Positions 9,940 to 19,899 of a DNA stretch of 64,000 nt are shown here, in pieces. The stretch lies in assembly GCA_012845835.1 (NCBI GenBank), contig JABAKD010000014.1, forward strand, positions 3,273,710-3,337,709, written 5' to 3'. This stretch comes from Undaria pinnatifida (lineage: Eukaryota; Sar; Phaeophyceae; Laminariales; Alariaceae). A program made the translations under genes and the position numbers. The notes under the pieces are model-generated. The model made no database searches and had not been told where the DNA came from. It saw nothing but the letters and a program-made list of their open reading frames with translations. Numbering within the stretch: the stretch's first letter is position 1; each line of letters opens with the position of its first letter.

Positions 9940-11048
9940 TTATACTCTGCATCGGCTACCGGACTGGGGTCGTCGTGTCACCCAAACTTCTTTTAAATGT
10001 TCACCATACGGTGGCGTGCACGAGGCGAAGGACCGGCGGGTGTGGTGAATCAATTAGGATTAGCCTACTTTTGCTTTCGCTTAGAAGCACCGCAACTGGT
10101 TTGATAAGTGCTCCCCGCAAGAGCAGCAGCGGTCACCGTAAAACATACATGGTACCTCGGCACGGCTTGTTCCATGTTCCAAACCTCAGCAGGATATAAG
10201 CTCGTCACGTAGTGGGTGTTCCTGCAGGACGACTTCGTCCCAAAACGCTTCGTGTTTGCGCACGAAACCCGGCACAAAAGCGTTCCCCCCCGCGCCGGCG
10301 CCCCACGCCGGGGCATGCCACGGCAACCGTCGGAGCGGCCATTTCACCAGATCCCTAAATTCGTCTGCCTAAACAGGCAATGTGGGCGAGGGGTTGAGAA
10401 TCGACCATGTGTCCACCCACCGATGTTCGTTGGCGGAAAACTGTGGAATTGAGGGTAGAATAGGCCGCACACCAGTCTGGAGATGATTTAGGTGCCGGAC
10501 CCATTCATCCGCGCCCACCTACCACGAATGCCGACACAAGACTATCTGAATGTCAATACACAGCATCTTACGTTAGAAACGGGGGGCAATATTTTCACGC
10601 CCCTTGTTCTGATAAACAGCTAAGCGAATGTCGAAGTGATGCTGTGTGTCCAGCCAATCCATCGAGAAAACCAGACGGTAGCACAGACACTAACAGCGCG
10701 ACTCCGGGCCACTCCTACCTACCATTACCTAACAGTCGCTTTAGCACCCCCCTCAAACCCTCAAACATGTACCGCATATATAAGGTACAAGGTACCTCTC
10801 AGATATTACACGCTCTCTCTTGAGGTGGTTAGGCTTTATTTTTTTTTGTTTTTAGGTGCTAGTTTTCGCACGTCACGTTATTAATGTCAGTTAGTTAGCT
10901 AACGGCAGCTACCGAGTCGTTATTAGTCGTGAAATCCTGCCGACTCGCAGCTCTAAAAAAGCGTAACAATATAATCGCGTTCGTACTGTTTTTTAGCTCT
11001 CCCCACAGGCTCATTTTATCGCTGCTGGATGTAGCTGTATGGCACGAT
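9940..11048. other. No recognisable gene
   Basis: Open frames of 60-95 codons lie on both strands (for example 10065-10316 minus and 10216-10452 plus). None shows a domain, plausible splice framework or conserved motif. I see nothing else. Confidence 0.5.
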
Positions 11049-11319
11049 GACGCGTGCCACGGTAGAGGTGCGCCAGCCATTGTTGTTTTTCACGTTCCTC
11101 GATTTGGGAGCTTAAGACATGTCTCTCCCAAAACCTGATTTGAAAGAAAAATAAGACTGCTAGAACCGGATGAAAATTCCACGGCCTAGGTACACAACGA
11201 TTTCATGCAAAAAAATGACCTATTATTTATTTTTTTTCCGAAGATTTTGGGTTAAGGAGCCCCGTCGTTCAGAAAACATTTTCGCCGAAAAAAGGTATAT
11301 CTCTATCGTAGCACGCGTC
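11049..11319 (-). mobile_element. MITE family 1 copy
   Basis: Left end GACGCGTGCCACGGTAGAGG, right end CTCTATCGTAGCACGCGTC. Interior blocks GGGTTAAGGAGCCCCGTCGT and CCACGGCCTAGGTACAC are in the orientation opposite to 3477-3737. Flanks (cgat, ctct) do not form a clear duplication. Confidence 0.8.
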
Positions 11320-11418
11320 CTCTATTTGTTTACGTTCCCGCTCCACCAACGAAGTCGCAGATAGAAGAGAGGAGAGAGGAGGAAGAGGGTCCAAGTGCTT
11401 GCTTGGACAAATCAACCC

Positions 11419-11903
11419 TCACGCCGGACAGATGATCTATCCCCACTTGATGATCTAGATCTCTCTGGGAAAGTCTGCGTGATCTGTTATTAGCTGCTAC
11501 CGGGTGGGAGCCTTACGATCTGCACGATCTAGCAATTTTGCCAGGGTTGGGGTCTGTGTTCTCGGCGCACAGGTTCTTCACAGCATCTTATAAAGGCAGA
11601 TTCAGGATCTAGTGTAGATTATCTATATATGATATATATGATATATATGATCTATATGATCTATTTGATCTATATAATCTGCATGATCTAGAACATCTAA
11701 ATAATCAAGATGATACGCATGATCTATATGATATCTATGTGTTATACTCGGAGTATATGATATGTACGATCTAAATTATCTATATGATCTGTATGATCTG
11801 TAGATAATCTACATTATCTGGATAATCTGTACATGATTTATATGATCTATATGATCTATATGATCTATATGATCGAGATCGTAATCTGTCTGTCCGAGGT
11901 GTG
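11419..11903 (+). mobile_element. CAC-terminus element with GATCTATAT minisatellite core
   Basis: It starts near TCACGCCGGACAG and ends CTGTCCGAGGTGTG, which are inverse to each other. From 11625 to 11880 the interior is a degenerate 9-bp repeat (GATCTATAT/ATGATCTAT). A conserved unique block GGTGGGAGCCTTACGATCTG lies near 11503. Related complete copies: 36182-36729 and 40816-41053. Termini beginning CAC recall the CACTA superfamily, but no transposase or 3-bp duplication was found. Confidence 0.6.
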
Positions 11904-12720
11904 AAATGTTCCCAAATCGTACTGTTAACATTTGATACGTAGGTACCATGCGTTGATATTTACCTGTATTTCCGTCGATAAGGTGCAGGTTATCGCCCTT
12001 TTCTGGGCACTTACGGTTTTGGCAGGTAAACCGTTCATCGCTCGATTGATTTACGGCCGGATTGATTTACACGGCTTAATTGATTTATCGCTCGAATGAT
12101 TGATTGATAGATCGCTCAATTGATTGATAAAGATCTGTCCGAGGTTTGAAGTCAGCCCAAACCTCCACGAAACCGTCTCTAATGTTTTGTTAATGGCTAG
12201 CCACTTATTAACAACAACTGTGTTAAGCCTTTTGGGACTCAAAAGGGAGGGGAAAAAAAGGGGGGGCAGTGACGAATAAAAATGGCGATTGCAGCATCCG
12301 ATAACGTGTCGTATACCGCCGGCGGCTGGGTTGCGGTGATAAACAGGTATTACTGTGGCTTGTGGCCTTTATAGTCGCGGTTGAAGGAGCCGTACTAAAC
12401 TACGCGTAATGCTTCACGCTCACGTTGGACTAGACGGTGGTTAACTAATGTCGTTTTTTTTTTCCTGGTGTTGGTGTTTTCTATGTATCTGAGCCTCTAA
12501 TCAAAGACATCAGGAGGCGGCACTTCCACCTCTCAATCACAGATAAAAAGCTTAGCCAATTGCCAACTCAACTTTAATCCTCACAACGAATGTATATCCC
12601 AAGTATCGAAGAGTTTGTGTGGAATATCATAATGAACTACTTTCTCTACCGACTGTCAGCCGAGACAATTCTTTTTTAACGCCGCACTCCCGACATGTGG
12701 ACGAAACACTTGAAGTTAGA
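11904..12720. other. No gene; partial repeat ends
   Basis: A further CTGTCCGAGGTTTG terminus-like sequence lies at 12131-12144, next to short TTGATTGAT-type repeats (12042-12130). The rest shows no coding signal. Confidence 0.5.
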
Positions 12721-12724
12721 CTAG

Positions 12725-13000
12725 GATAATTTTAGGAGTTGGTACTACTAATAACCAAATATGTCAGGACACGGACGTCACTTTTCACCGCTTGAACGAC
12801 GGCAATTTTCCAACAATACGTCAGGACACGGACGTCATTTTTCACCTCTTGACCGACGGAAATTTTCCATCATCTTACCTTGATTGACGGAAAACTACTA
12901 GGTTTTAGTGTAGAACGATCGGTTTGACATCCTTGACTGACCGCTGGACGTTTTCCCTTGACTGACCGTCTCCTGACATCTTTGCTTCTAAGGGATTAAT
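12725..13000 (+). repeat. Dispersed repeat (TGTCAGGACACGGACGTCA)
   Basis: It contains a local duplication of ATGTCAGGACACGGACGTCA (about 12761) and its near copy at 12820. Its reverse complement matches 36832-37022 (CTCCTGACAT, GACTGACCG and AACCAAATATGTCAGGA blocks). It ends about at CCTGACATCTTTG. Class unknown. Confidence 0.6.
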
Positions 13001-13128
13001 GGCCATCCTCGAAAGCTTTCGTGATGTTGTTAGTGCAGCGCCTCCTGTTTTGACCCTGCTACGTAGGAGGCGACCGTGAAATTCAACCCCCATCCGCTGT
13101 CTGTCCGTGTGCAAGAAAATACGATGGG

Positions 13129-13440
13129 TGCTACGAGAGAGGTCGTAGCACCCTTTTGGCTGAAACGTGTTCAGAACGACGGGGCTCCTTAGCTCCTTTA
13201 GCGCCCCCAAATCCCTCCCTAGATACTCACTTCAAGTACAATTGTCGAGAAAAAAAAAGGGTTTCCAGTTGTAAGAAATGTCGGCGTTTCGGTTTTTTGA
13301 GGGGGGGGGGGGATAATTTTCGTTGTGTACCTACGAGACCATGGGAATCTGTTCATCGGGTGGCACTTTTGCTTTTCTTCCCTCAACGGGTAAGGAACCT
13401 AAAAAAAAAGAAAAGGTGCATCACCTCGCTATTGTAGCGT
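13129..13440 (+). mobile_element. MITE family 1 derivative carrying a TTAA-type MITE
   Basis: It begins GTGCTACGAGAGAGGTCGTA and includes GAACGACGGGGCTCCTTAG. Ends near CACCTCGCTATTGTAGCGTG. A diverged short MITE (about 13189-13275) sits between its left landmark and the rest, so this looks like a nested insertion. A G12 run is at about 13300. Confidence 0.6.
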
Positions 13441-13796
13441 GGTGTACGTCGTACGCACAAGGCGCGGAAGTCCGCCTCAAACGTGGTTCTTGGCGGAGAT
13501 GCAGCGCACCCTTTCACGCGACTTACCGAACACTTCACGGCGCTTCGCGCTTGGTGCGCGCGACGTCTGCCCGTGGCTGCTGAACATCCGACGTGCTCCG
13601 TTCCAGCATTGCACGGATGCGAGGCTCTGTGGTCCCCCAAGGACTACGGCCATGTATGACACTGGTACGATTTTGACACATCCGACGGTGGAGGTGCGTC
13701 TTTGGCACATGCTACAAGAACTATTTTTCTTTTATGAGGATCCTCATTTAACTCGAGCTCTATACGACCTCTCCCAAACAAATTATTTCGGGAAAG

Positions 13797-14078
13797 TGTT
13801 AAGGTATTAGTAGGGTATTAGTCTGTTTGACCACTTGCAAAACCTCTGAAACGGCGGGATAGCAGGTCGGCCGGATATACGGGCGGACCTGTCACTATGT
13901 CCAAGCGGTTTCATTTCCTGGGTATACCGGGGAGAGTATTTTTCAAGTTCGACATGGGAAAAGTCGGGAAAAGTTTATTTCGGTGGATGATGGGATTCGA
14001 ACTCACGACCCAAAAAAAAACATGGTTTTACCGACGACGCCATTTGTTAAGGTATTAGTGGGGTATCGGTCCGATAAG
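13797..14078 (-). mobile_element. TRIM LTR element, truncated by a second copy
   Basis: Reverse orientation. The right-hand LTR (TGTTAAGGTATTAGTGGGGT, from 14045) stops at 14078, where the plus-oriented element at 14079 begins. The left LTR (from 13797) is internally deleted. The interior carries the T-arm-like GGATTCGAAC motif seen in other copies. It is best read as an older element broken by a later one. Confidence 0.65.
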
Positions 14079-14451
14079 TGTTACAAGGCTTAGTTTGGGT
14101 AAGCTATTGGTTAACCTTTTGCAAGTGGTCAAATGGACTAATACCCCACTAATACCTTAACAAAAGTCGTCGTCGGCAGGACCATGGTTTTTTCAGTCGT
14201 GGGTTCGATTGCCACCATCCACAACAGTAAACTTTTCAGACTTTCCCCATGATCGAACTTGAAAAATACTCTCCGCGGTATCCCCAGGAAATGAAGCGGC
14301 TTGGATGTAGACAGGTCCGCTCTTATATCCGGCCGACCTGCCATCCCGCCGTTTCAGGGGGGGGGAGTGCTATTAGGCTTAGTTTGGGTACGCTATTGGC
14401 TAACCTTTTGCAGTTGATCAAACCGACTAATACCCCACTAATACCTTAACA
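14079..14451 (+). mobile_element. TRIM: miniature LTR retrotransposon with tRNA-like segment
   Basis: Two 84-bp direct repeats (14079-14162 and 14368-14451) begin TG(T/C)TA and end TTAACA, as LTRs do. Two bases after the 5' LTR in better-preserved copies lies TGGCGTCGTCGGCAGGACC, a candidate primer-binding site; in this copy its first bases are altered. Immediately before the 3' LTR is a purine run (14356-14367) in polypurine-tract position. The interior (about 205 bp) has no ORF but has a B-box/T-arm-like GTGGGTTCGATTGCCACC at 14201. The length fits terminal-repeat retrotransposons in miniature. No matching target duplication is visible. Confidence 0.75.
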
Positions 14452-14649
14452 AGAGCCAAAAAGATGTGCTACATACCCGACGAAAACAAAAACAAATCCC
14501 ATGGGCTAGGTATGTAACAAAATTTTAGGTTTGTAAAAACGCGAAATTCTGGATTTGGGGGCTAAGGAGCCCCGCCACTCGGACGTTTGTTTTTTGCCCT
14601 GCAAGGTTGCTGGGCTTTTTTTTCAAGCGTACTGAAAGTTCATGCAACC

Positions 14650-15430
14650 CCGATGAACAGATCGATCCATATAGCGTGCTGGCTATGATAGGTATACAAG
14701 AAACAGATATTGCCACAAAACAAAAATGGCGAAAATTCTGCAACCCGATGAACAGATCGATCCATATAGCGTGCTGGCTATGGTAGGTAGACAAGAAACG
14801 GATATTGCAACAAAGCAAAAAATGGCGAACACTCTGCAACCCGATGAACAGATCGATCCATCTAGTATGCTGGCTATGATATAGGGATAGAAGAAACGGA
14901 TATTGCAACAAAACAAAAAATGGCGAAAATTCTGCAACTCGATGAACAGATCGATCCATGTAGTGTGCTGGCTATAATATAGGGATAGAAGAAACGGATA
15001 TTGCAACAAAACAAAAAATGGCAAAAATTCTTCAAGCCGATGAACAGATCGATCCATGTAGTGTGCTGGCTGTGATATAGGGATAGAAGAAACGGATATT
15101 GCAACAAAACAAAAAATGGCAAAAATTCTTCAACCCGATGAACAGATCGATTCATGTAGAGTGCTGGCTATGATATAGGCACAGAAGAAACGGGTATTGC
15201 AACAAAACAAAAAAAGGCGAAAATTCTGCATCCCGATGAACAGATCGATCCATGAAGTGTGCTGGCTATGATATAGGTACAGAAGAAACGGATATTGCAA
15301 CAAAACAACAAAATGGCGCGAAAATTCTGCAGCCCGATGAACAGGTCGATCCATGTAGTGTGCTGGCTATGATAGGTACAGAAGAAACAGATATTGCGAC
15401 AAAACAAAAAAATGGCGCGAAAATTCTGAC
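14650..15430 (+). repeat. Tandem array of eight 95-100 bp units inside a MITE-like frame
   Basis: Units start with GATGAACAGATCGATCCAT at 14652, 14747, 14843, 14941, 15039, 15137, 15235 and 15335. Each carries GTGTGCTGGCTATGAT, AGAAGAAACGGATATTGCAA and AAAAATGGCGAAAATTCTG. The array is bracketed by family 1 MITE landmarks (GGGGCTAAGGAGCCCCGCC at about 14558 and GATTTTGGGCTAAGGAGC at 15430) and a TIR-like right end near 15500-15520. Minus-strand frames stay open with a CFVAISVS / YHSQHT repeat, explained by periodicity near a multiple of three. Confidence 0.85.
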
Positions 15431-15650
15431 GATTTTGGGCTAAGGAGCAGCGCCTCTGTTGTTCAGAAAAGGGTTGTAGCAAAAAAAAAGTGCTCTCTAT
15501 CTAACGTAGCATAGCATGCGTCGAGACTTTTACCTGTGCGGCGCCAGCGCTGGAAGCAGACCTCGAAAGGAGAGGCACAGATTGCAAGCAAGGATGCTGA
15601 GCTTGCTCGAGCACCTATACGGGGGTTTCGCAAAACAATACAAGGAGGCG

Positions 15651-16520
15651 GGTGGGGGTGGGGACAGGGGTGGTGTTGGTGTTGGTGTTGGTGTTGGTGT
15701 TGGTGTTGGTGCTAGTGTTGGTGTTGGTGTCGGTGTTGGCGTTGGTGTTGGTGTTGGTGTTGGTCTGTTGGTGTTGGTTTGTTGGTGTTGGTATTGGTGT
15801 TGGTGTTGGTGTCGGTGTTGGTGTTGGTGTTGGTTTCGGTGTTGGTGTTGGTGGTAGCGTTGGTGTTGATGTTTGTGTTGGTGTTGGTTTGTTGGTGTTG
15901 GTTTGTTGGTGTTGGTATTTGTGTTGGTGTCGGTGTTGGTGTCGGTGTTGGTGTTGGTGTTGGTGTCGATGTGGGTGTTGGTGCTGGTGTTGGTGTTGGT
16001 GTTGGAGTTGGTGTTGGTGTTGGTGTTGGTGTTGGTATTGGTGTTGGTGTTGGTGTCGGTGTTGGTTTCGGTGTTGGTGTTGGTGTTGGCGTTGGTGTTG
16101 ATGTTGGTGTTGGTGTTGGTTTGTTGGTGTTGGTTTGTTGGTGTTGGTATTGGTGTTGGTGTCGGTGTTGGTGTCGGTGTTGGTGTTGGTGTTGGTGTCG
16201 ATGTGGGTGTTGGTGCTGGTGTTGGTGTTGGTGTTGGTGTTGATGTTGGTGTTGGTGTTGGTGTTGGTGTTGGTGTTGTTGTTGGTGTTGTTGTTGGTGT
16301 AGGTTTGTTGGTGTTGGTTTGTTGGTATTGGTGTTGGTGTTGGTGTTGGTGTCGGCGTCGGTGTTGGTGTTGGTGTTGGTGTTGGTGTTGGTGTTGGTGT
16401 TGGTGTCGGTGTTGGTGTTGGTGTTGGTGTTGTTGGTGCTGGTGTTGGTGTCGATGTTGGCGTTGACGTTGGGGTTGGGGCTGGAGCTGGAGTTGGAGTT
16501 GGGGCTGGGACTGGGATTGG
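15651..16520 (+). repeat. Hexanucleotide satellite (TTGGTG)n
   Basis: About 870 bp of TTGGTG with interspersed TCGGTG, TTGATG and TTTGTTGGTG variants. A higher-order pattern of about 233 bp is visible: GTCGATGTGGGTGTTGGTGC occurs at about 15966 and 16198, and TTTGTTGGTGTTGG blocks recur. Because the unit is six bases, all frames on both strands are open (GV, LV, WC on plus; NT, TP, HQ on minus), so the long ORFs here are not evidence for proteins. Confidence 0.95.
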
Positions 16521-17147
16521 TTGGGGTTGGCATCGGGGGTTGAGGCTCGAGTTGGGGTTGAGGTTCACATTACGGTTCAGGTTGGGAGCGGGGGTGGAGG
16601 TGGAGGTGGGGTTGAGATTGGGTTATGATGTTCGTCGGTGTCAACACTCTTTTCTACATGTTTTTCAACCCACCAGCGGTTTGAAGCTGCAAAACACCCT
16701 AGCAATATGCCCGGGGGTCAGTTTGGAGGGCTCACGTCCGGGCAAGATCAGGTCCGGATGGGATCGGGGTGAAACTTGCGTGCGTACACGCGTTGACCTG
16801 GCCGTGGCCACAGTAGGAGGGGTACCCTCTTTGTCAGTACGGCGACTTTGTGCCTCAGTCGCTCACAAGAACACGTTGTTGGGCGATTTTGTTCGGCGCA
16901 GCGCGTGCCAGCCACATCCAATCGGAGATTCATATCGAGAAGCTAAAACTGCACGAAGAAAGCCGAAGACCGCAAGGAAACGGTGGGGTCACTCGCCCGA
17001 GCAACCCCGAGCCGTTCTAAAAACAAAACCCCCGGAGGGGACCCCACCCCCACGTACGGTAGGTTTGGTCACTCCAACGAAACACTCCAAAAGGGCAGCA
17101 CTTGACCAATACACGGGTAGTGTCGACTGCTGTGCTTTTTCACCCAC

Positions 17148-17309
17148 GTGCAGGCCTCGAATCTCGTGCGTGATATCATCCGTTATGCCTCTCTCGCCCA
17201 TCGACGCGCCCCGGGCTTTAGCGGCCTCCCGCCGGCTCTTAGTTTCCCTCGCCACCAGAAGCGCGGCTGTTTTGGCGCGATTCAGCCGCGAAAACGGCCG
17301 CGTAGCCTC
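17148..17309 (-). CDS. Candidate internal exon of an unidentified gene
   Basis: On the minus strand a pyrimidine-rich stretch leads to CTGCTGCAG (AG at 17310-17311), followed by 162 nt open in phase 0. It ends at CAC/GTGGGT (GT at 17146-17147). It encodes 54 residues starting EATRPFSRLNRAKTAALLVA, with a basic RETKSRREAAKARGASMGER helix and GITDDITHEIRGLH at the end. Length divisible by three, plausible splice sites and non-repetitive composition favour a real exon. No family was recognised, no flanking exons were found, and it could be a decayed fragment. Confidence 0.4.
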
Positions 17310-17399
17310 CTGCAGCAGAGGGGTGAAAATATTTATCCGAAGGAAGCGGACGACGCGGGCAAACGTGGGTTGTTGGTAGGATTACTGAAGAGGGAGGGA

Positions 17400-18130
17400 G
17401 GGGGGGTTATTTTGAGGGTACATATATTCATGCGAGAGGAGGAGAAGCACAGTCGTGAAACGCCAGGAAACACAATTTTTCGTGCGCAGGCAGGCACAGG
17501 GTTACGACACCTTGTTACATTGTTTCCTCGGGCTGAGGAAAGTGTAGCTTAGGTACGCACAGAGTGAGCCTAGCCTACCTGCATATACGTAGGTAATCAT
17601 TGTCTTTTAGTTTTTGAGGTTTCTCTCACTGTAGTTTTCTTCTTGCTTTTGTTTTTTTGTGTGAGTGGTCTACGTTAACCCCTGTACAGCCCCCTTCATA
17701 GCGATAAAACCAAAGAAGGAAACGCGTCCGTTATCATAGAACAAGAGCGCAACCCACGATAGATAGTTCATAAAACACCCACGATTCCAACACGACACAC
17801 TTTCCACCGCTTTCTTCTCGGCGCATCAAGCACCTCCTTGTGGAGACGTACGTCGCTACAGAGGTCATTGGTTCATGGTTCAGTGGCGGCACTTTTGTTT
17901 TTGTGGTTGTACGTACACATTTTTGGGGTCTCTTCTCTCCTCCCTCCTTTGAAACCAATAATAGACATACTAAAAATCCGTTAATTTATTTTTACCCATA
18001 AAAGTCCAGCACAACACCCGGTGTCCGTGCCGATTCTATATTCTTTCTTATCTGTCATCCTATTTATAGAGATAAGAGCTCGTCTGTGGCTACAGAAATA
18101 TGATGCTGTTCGTGTGATATTGCACCACGC
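17400..18130. other. No recognisable gene; repeat-family E end near 17990-18120
   Basis: Apart from short open frames, the only structure is a diverged family E terminus: TTAATTTATTTTTACCCATA, then CCCGGTGTCCGTGCCGATTC. It corresponds to the reverse orientation of the terminal block at 57670-57790. Confidence 0.45.
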
Positions 18131-18134
18131 CATT

Positions 18135-18506
18135 TGTTAAGGAATTAGTGGGGTATTAGTCCGTTTGACCACTTGCAAAAGGTTAACCAATAGCTTACCC
18201 AAACTAAGCCTTATAACACTCTCCCCCCCTTAAACGGCGGGATAACAGGTCGGCCGGATACACGGGCGGACCTGTCATTTACCCAAGCCGTTTCATTTCC
18301 TGGGGATACCAGGGAGAGTGTTTTTCAAGTTCGACATGGGGAAGTCTGAAAAGTTTATTATTGTGGATGGTGGGGATCGAACCCACGACCCAAAAACCCA
18401 TGGTCCTGCCGACGACGCCATTTGTTAAGGTATTAGTGGGGTATTAGTCCGTTTGACCACTTGCAAAAGGTTAACCAATAGCTTACCCAAACTAAGCCTT
18501 ATAACA
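18135..18506 (-). mobile_element. TRIM LTR element, best-preserved copy
   Basis: Two near-identical 84-bp direct repeats (18135-18218 and 18423-18506) read TGTTAAGG...TTATAACA, with TG/CA ends and short inverted termini. On the minus strand the interior starts AATGGCGTCGTCGGCAGGAC (candidate primer-binding site) and ends in a GGGGGGGAGAG purine tract against the 3' LTR. A GTGGGTTCGATCCCCACC segment (complement at about 18372-18390) gives a perfect 5-bp T-stem with a TTCGATC loop. Size 372 bp, no ORF. The outer flank at 18125-18134 (CACGCCATT) resembles the inner LTR boundary, hinting at a former tandem arrangement. Confidence 0.8.
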
Positions 18507-19540
18507 TTTGCGTATCTACACTCGTATGGACAACACATCTACAAAGTCAATTTTGTTAATGAACGTTTTCGGCGAATATGTTTTATGAAGAGACCCTGTT
18601 AATAGATTATAATAGCCGAAATCGCGCGAAAACAGCAGGGCCTAAGGGGGTGGGTGGCAACGGATTGGCAACAACATTTTTTTGTAGAAGAGCCGATAAT
18701 AATGCGTTTAGCTATTCACCACTAATCATATACCTGGTATATAATATTATCATATACTAACTGTAATGCAGGAATGATACATACAAGCAAAGGCATCAAC
18801 ACCGTCTTTATTTCTTCGACAACTGCCGCCGTCCTCGCAGGTGGTTGTCGGTAACATGCAGGTCCTGGAGGAGATCAAGAAGGGCACGCTAGCCATCATA
18901 CACTACGGGTTGGACCTGAGGACTTGCAAGGTCTCTGGTCGACATGGGCTTGAACGAGGGCTGAAGAAGGCCCTGGGGCGGGGGGGGCTGGGGGTTAACA
19001 TTGATATTAGCTCACAGCAGTAACGTTTGTTCGTGTTTAATTCGCCTCTATCTGAGCGAAACTGCTGTTGTTCTTGCTGCAGCTATACTACTACCGTAGA
19101 GTGATACTCGCGTATTTCTTTCGGCAGTTTTGTTGTTGGAATACAGCAGTACGAAGTAACGTCTGCGTTTGCTCTTCTTGTAAGCTCAAAAAAGTTGGAA
19201 GTAGGTGGGCCTCTTTGTACATAGTAGTTGGAACCCGTTGGGTCTTTTTGTAGATTTTTTTTTATAAGATAATAAACTATAATTGTCATTGTGTTATAGT
19301 AGTAGTATCATATGCTCGTAAGTATTTTTATTATTAGGTGACTGTAATTATTATTGTAAATATGTAGACTATTAATAATTATTATAATAGTAAATAATGC
19401 TCGAAGTATTTTTATTCGATACTTGTCATTTTACTATAGTCTAGACTAATAGTAGTTGCTGTGGTCGGCATTGTCATTTTTATTTTATAATATATCTTTT
19501 TCTTGTTTCTGTTCTCGGTTGGAAGGATTTTCGGGCTTAC
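18507..19540. other. No confident gene
   Basis: A 60-codon plus frame (18841-19023) is preceded by a CCGTCCTCGCAG acceptor-like motif and has balanced composition (EEIKKGTLAIIHYGLDLRT), but no family match or donor context was recognised. The rest (19030-19540) is AT-rich with TTATTA-type microsatellite character. Confidence 0.4.
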
Positions 19541-19544
19541 CATA

Positions 19545-19880
19545 CTAAAACCATACCCGGGGTTTACCCCGGGTATTACCCCACAAAGAACTTCTGTAAC
19601 TTCTGCAGGATACTCATACCCGTACCCGGAACTTCTGGAAGGTCTGTACGCCGGTGCCACAAAGACCCGGGGTACGGGTACAGCATGCTTATACCTGCCC
19701 GGACCTTCTGGAGAAGTTCTGTACGCCCGTGACACAATACCCGGAAGTTCTGGATGTTTTGTAAGACTTTTATACCCGTACCCGGAAGTTCTGTAAGTTC
19801 TGTAAGACCCCCATACCCGTACCCGGAACTTCTGTGAGTTCTGTAAGACGCGTGCCACACTACCCCGGGTACGGGTACCT
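19545..19880 (+). repeat. Minisatellite, ~40-60 bp units (GAACTTCTGTAAGTTCTGTA)
   Basis: Degenerate tandem units share ATACCCGTACCCGGAACTTC and TTCTGTAAGACCCCCATACC. A shorter block of the same repeat is at 21320-21450, so the repeat is dispersed as well as tandem. Three frames on the minus strand read as YGY/RSSGYGY-rich peptides and are not taken as genes. Confidence 0.75.
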
Positions 19881-19899
19881 CCGTTCCCCGTGCCGCCTC

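Noticed and set aside
14196-14225. Functional tRNA in the TRIM interior
   Set aside because: Only a T-arm and an approximate A-box are visible. There is no D-arm/anticodon-arm fold and no acceptor pairing.
15615-16568. Long Thr-Pro, Asn-Thr and His-Gln repeat proteins on the minus strand
   Set aside because: They are produced by a hexanucleotide satellite that is open in every frame. There is no non-repeat domain.
18841-19023. Small gene with EEIKKGTLAIIHYGLDLRT
   Set aside because: There is one acceptor-like motif but no donor, homology or conservation evidence. Retained only as a note in the surrounding region.
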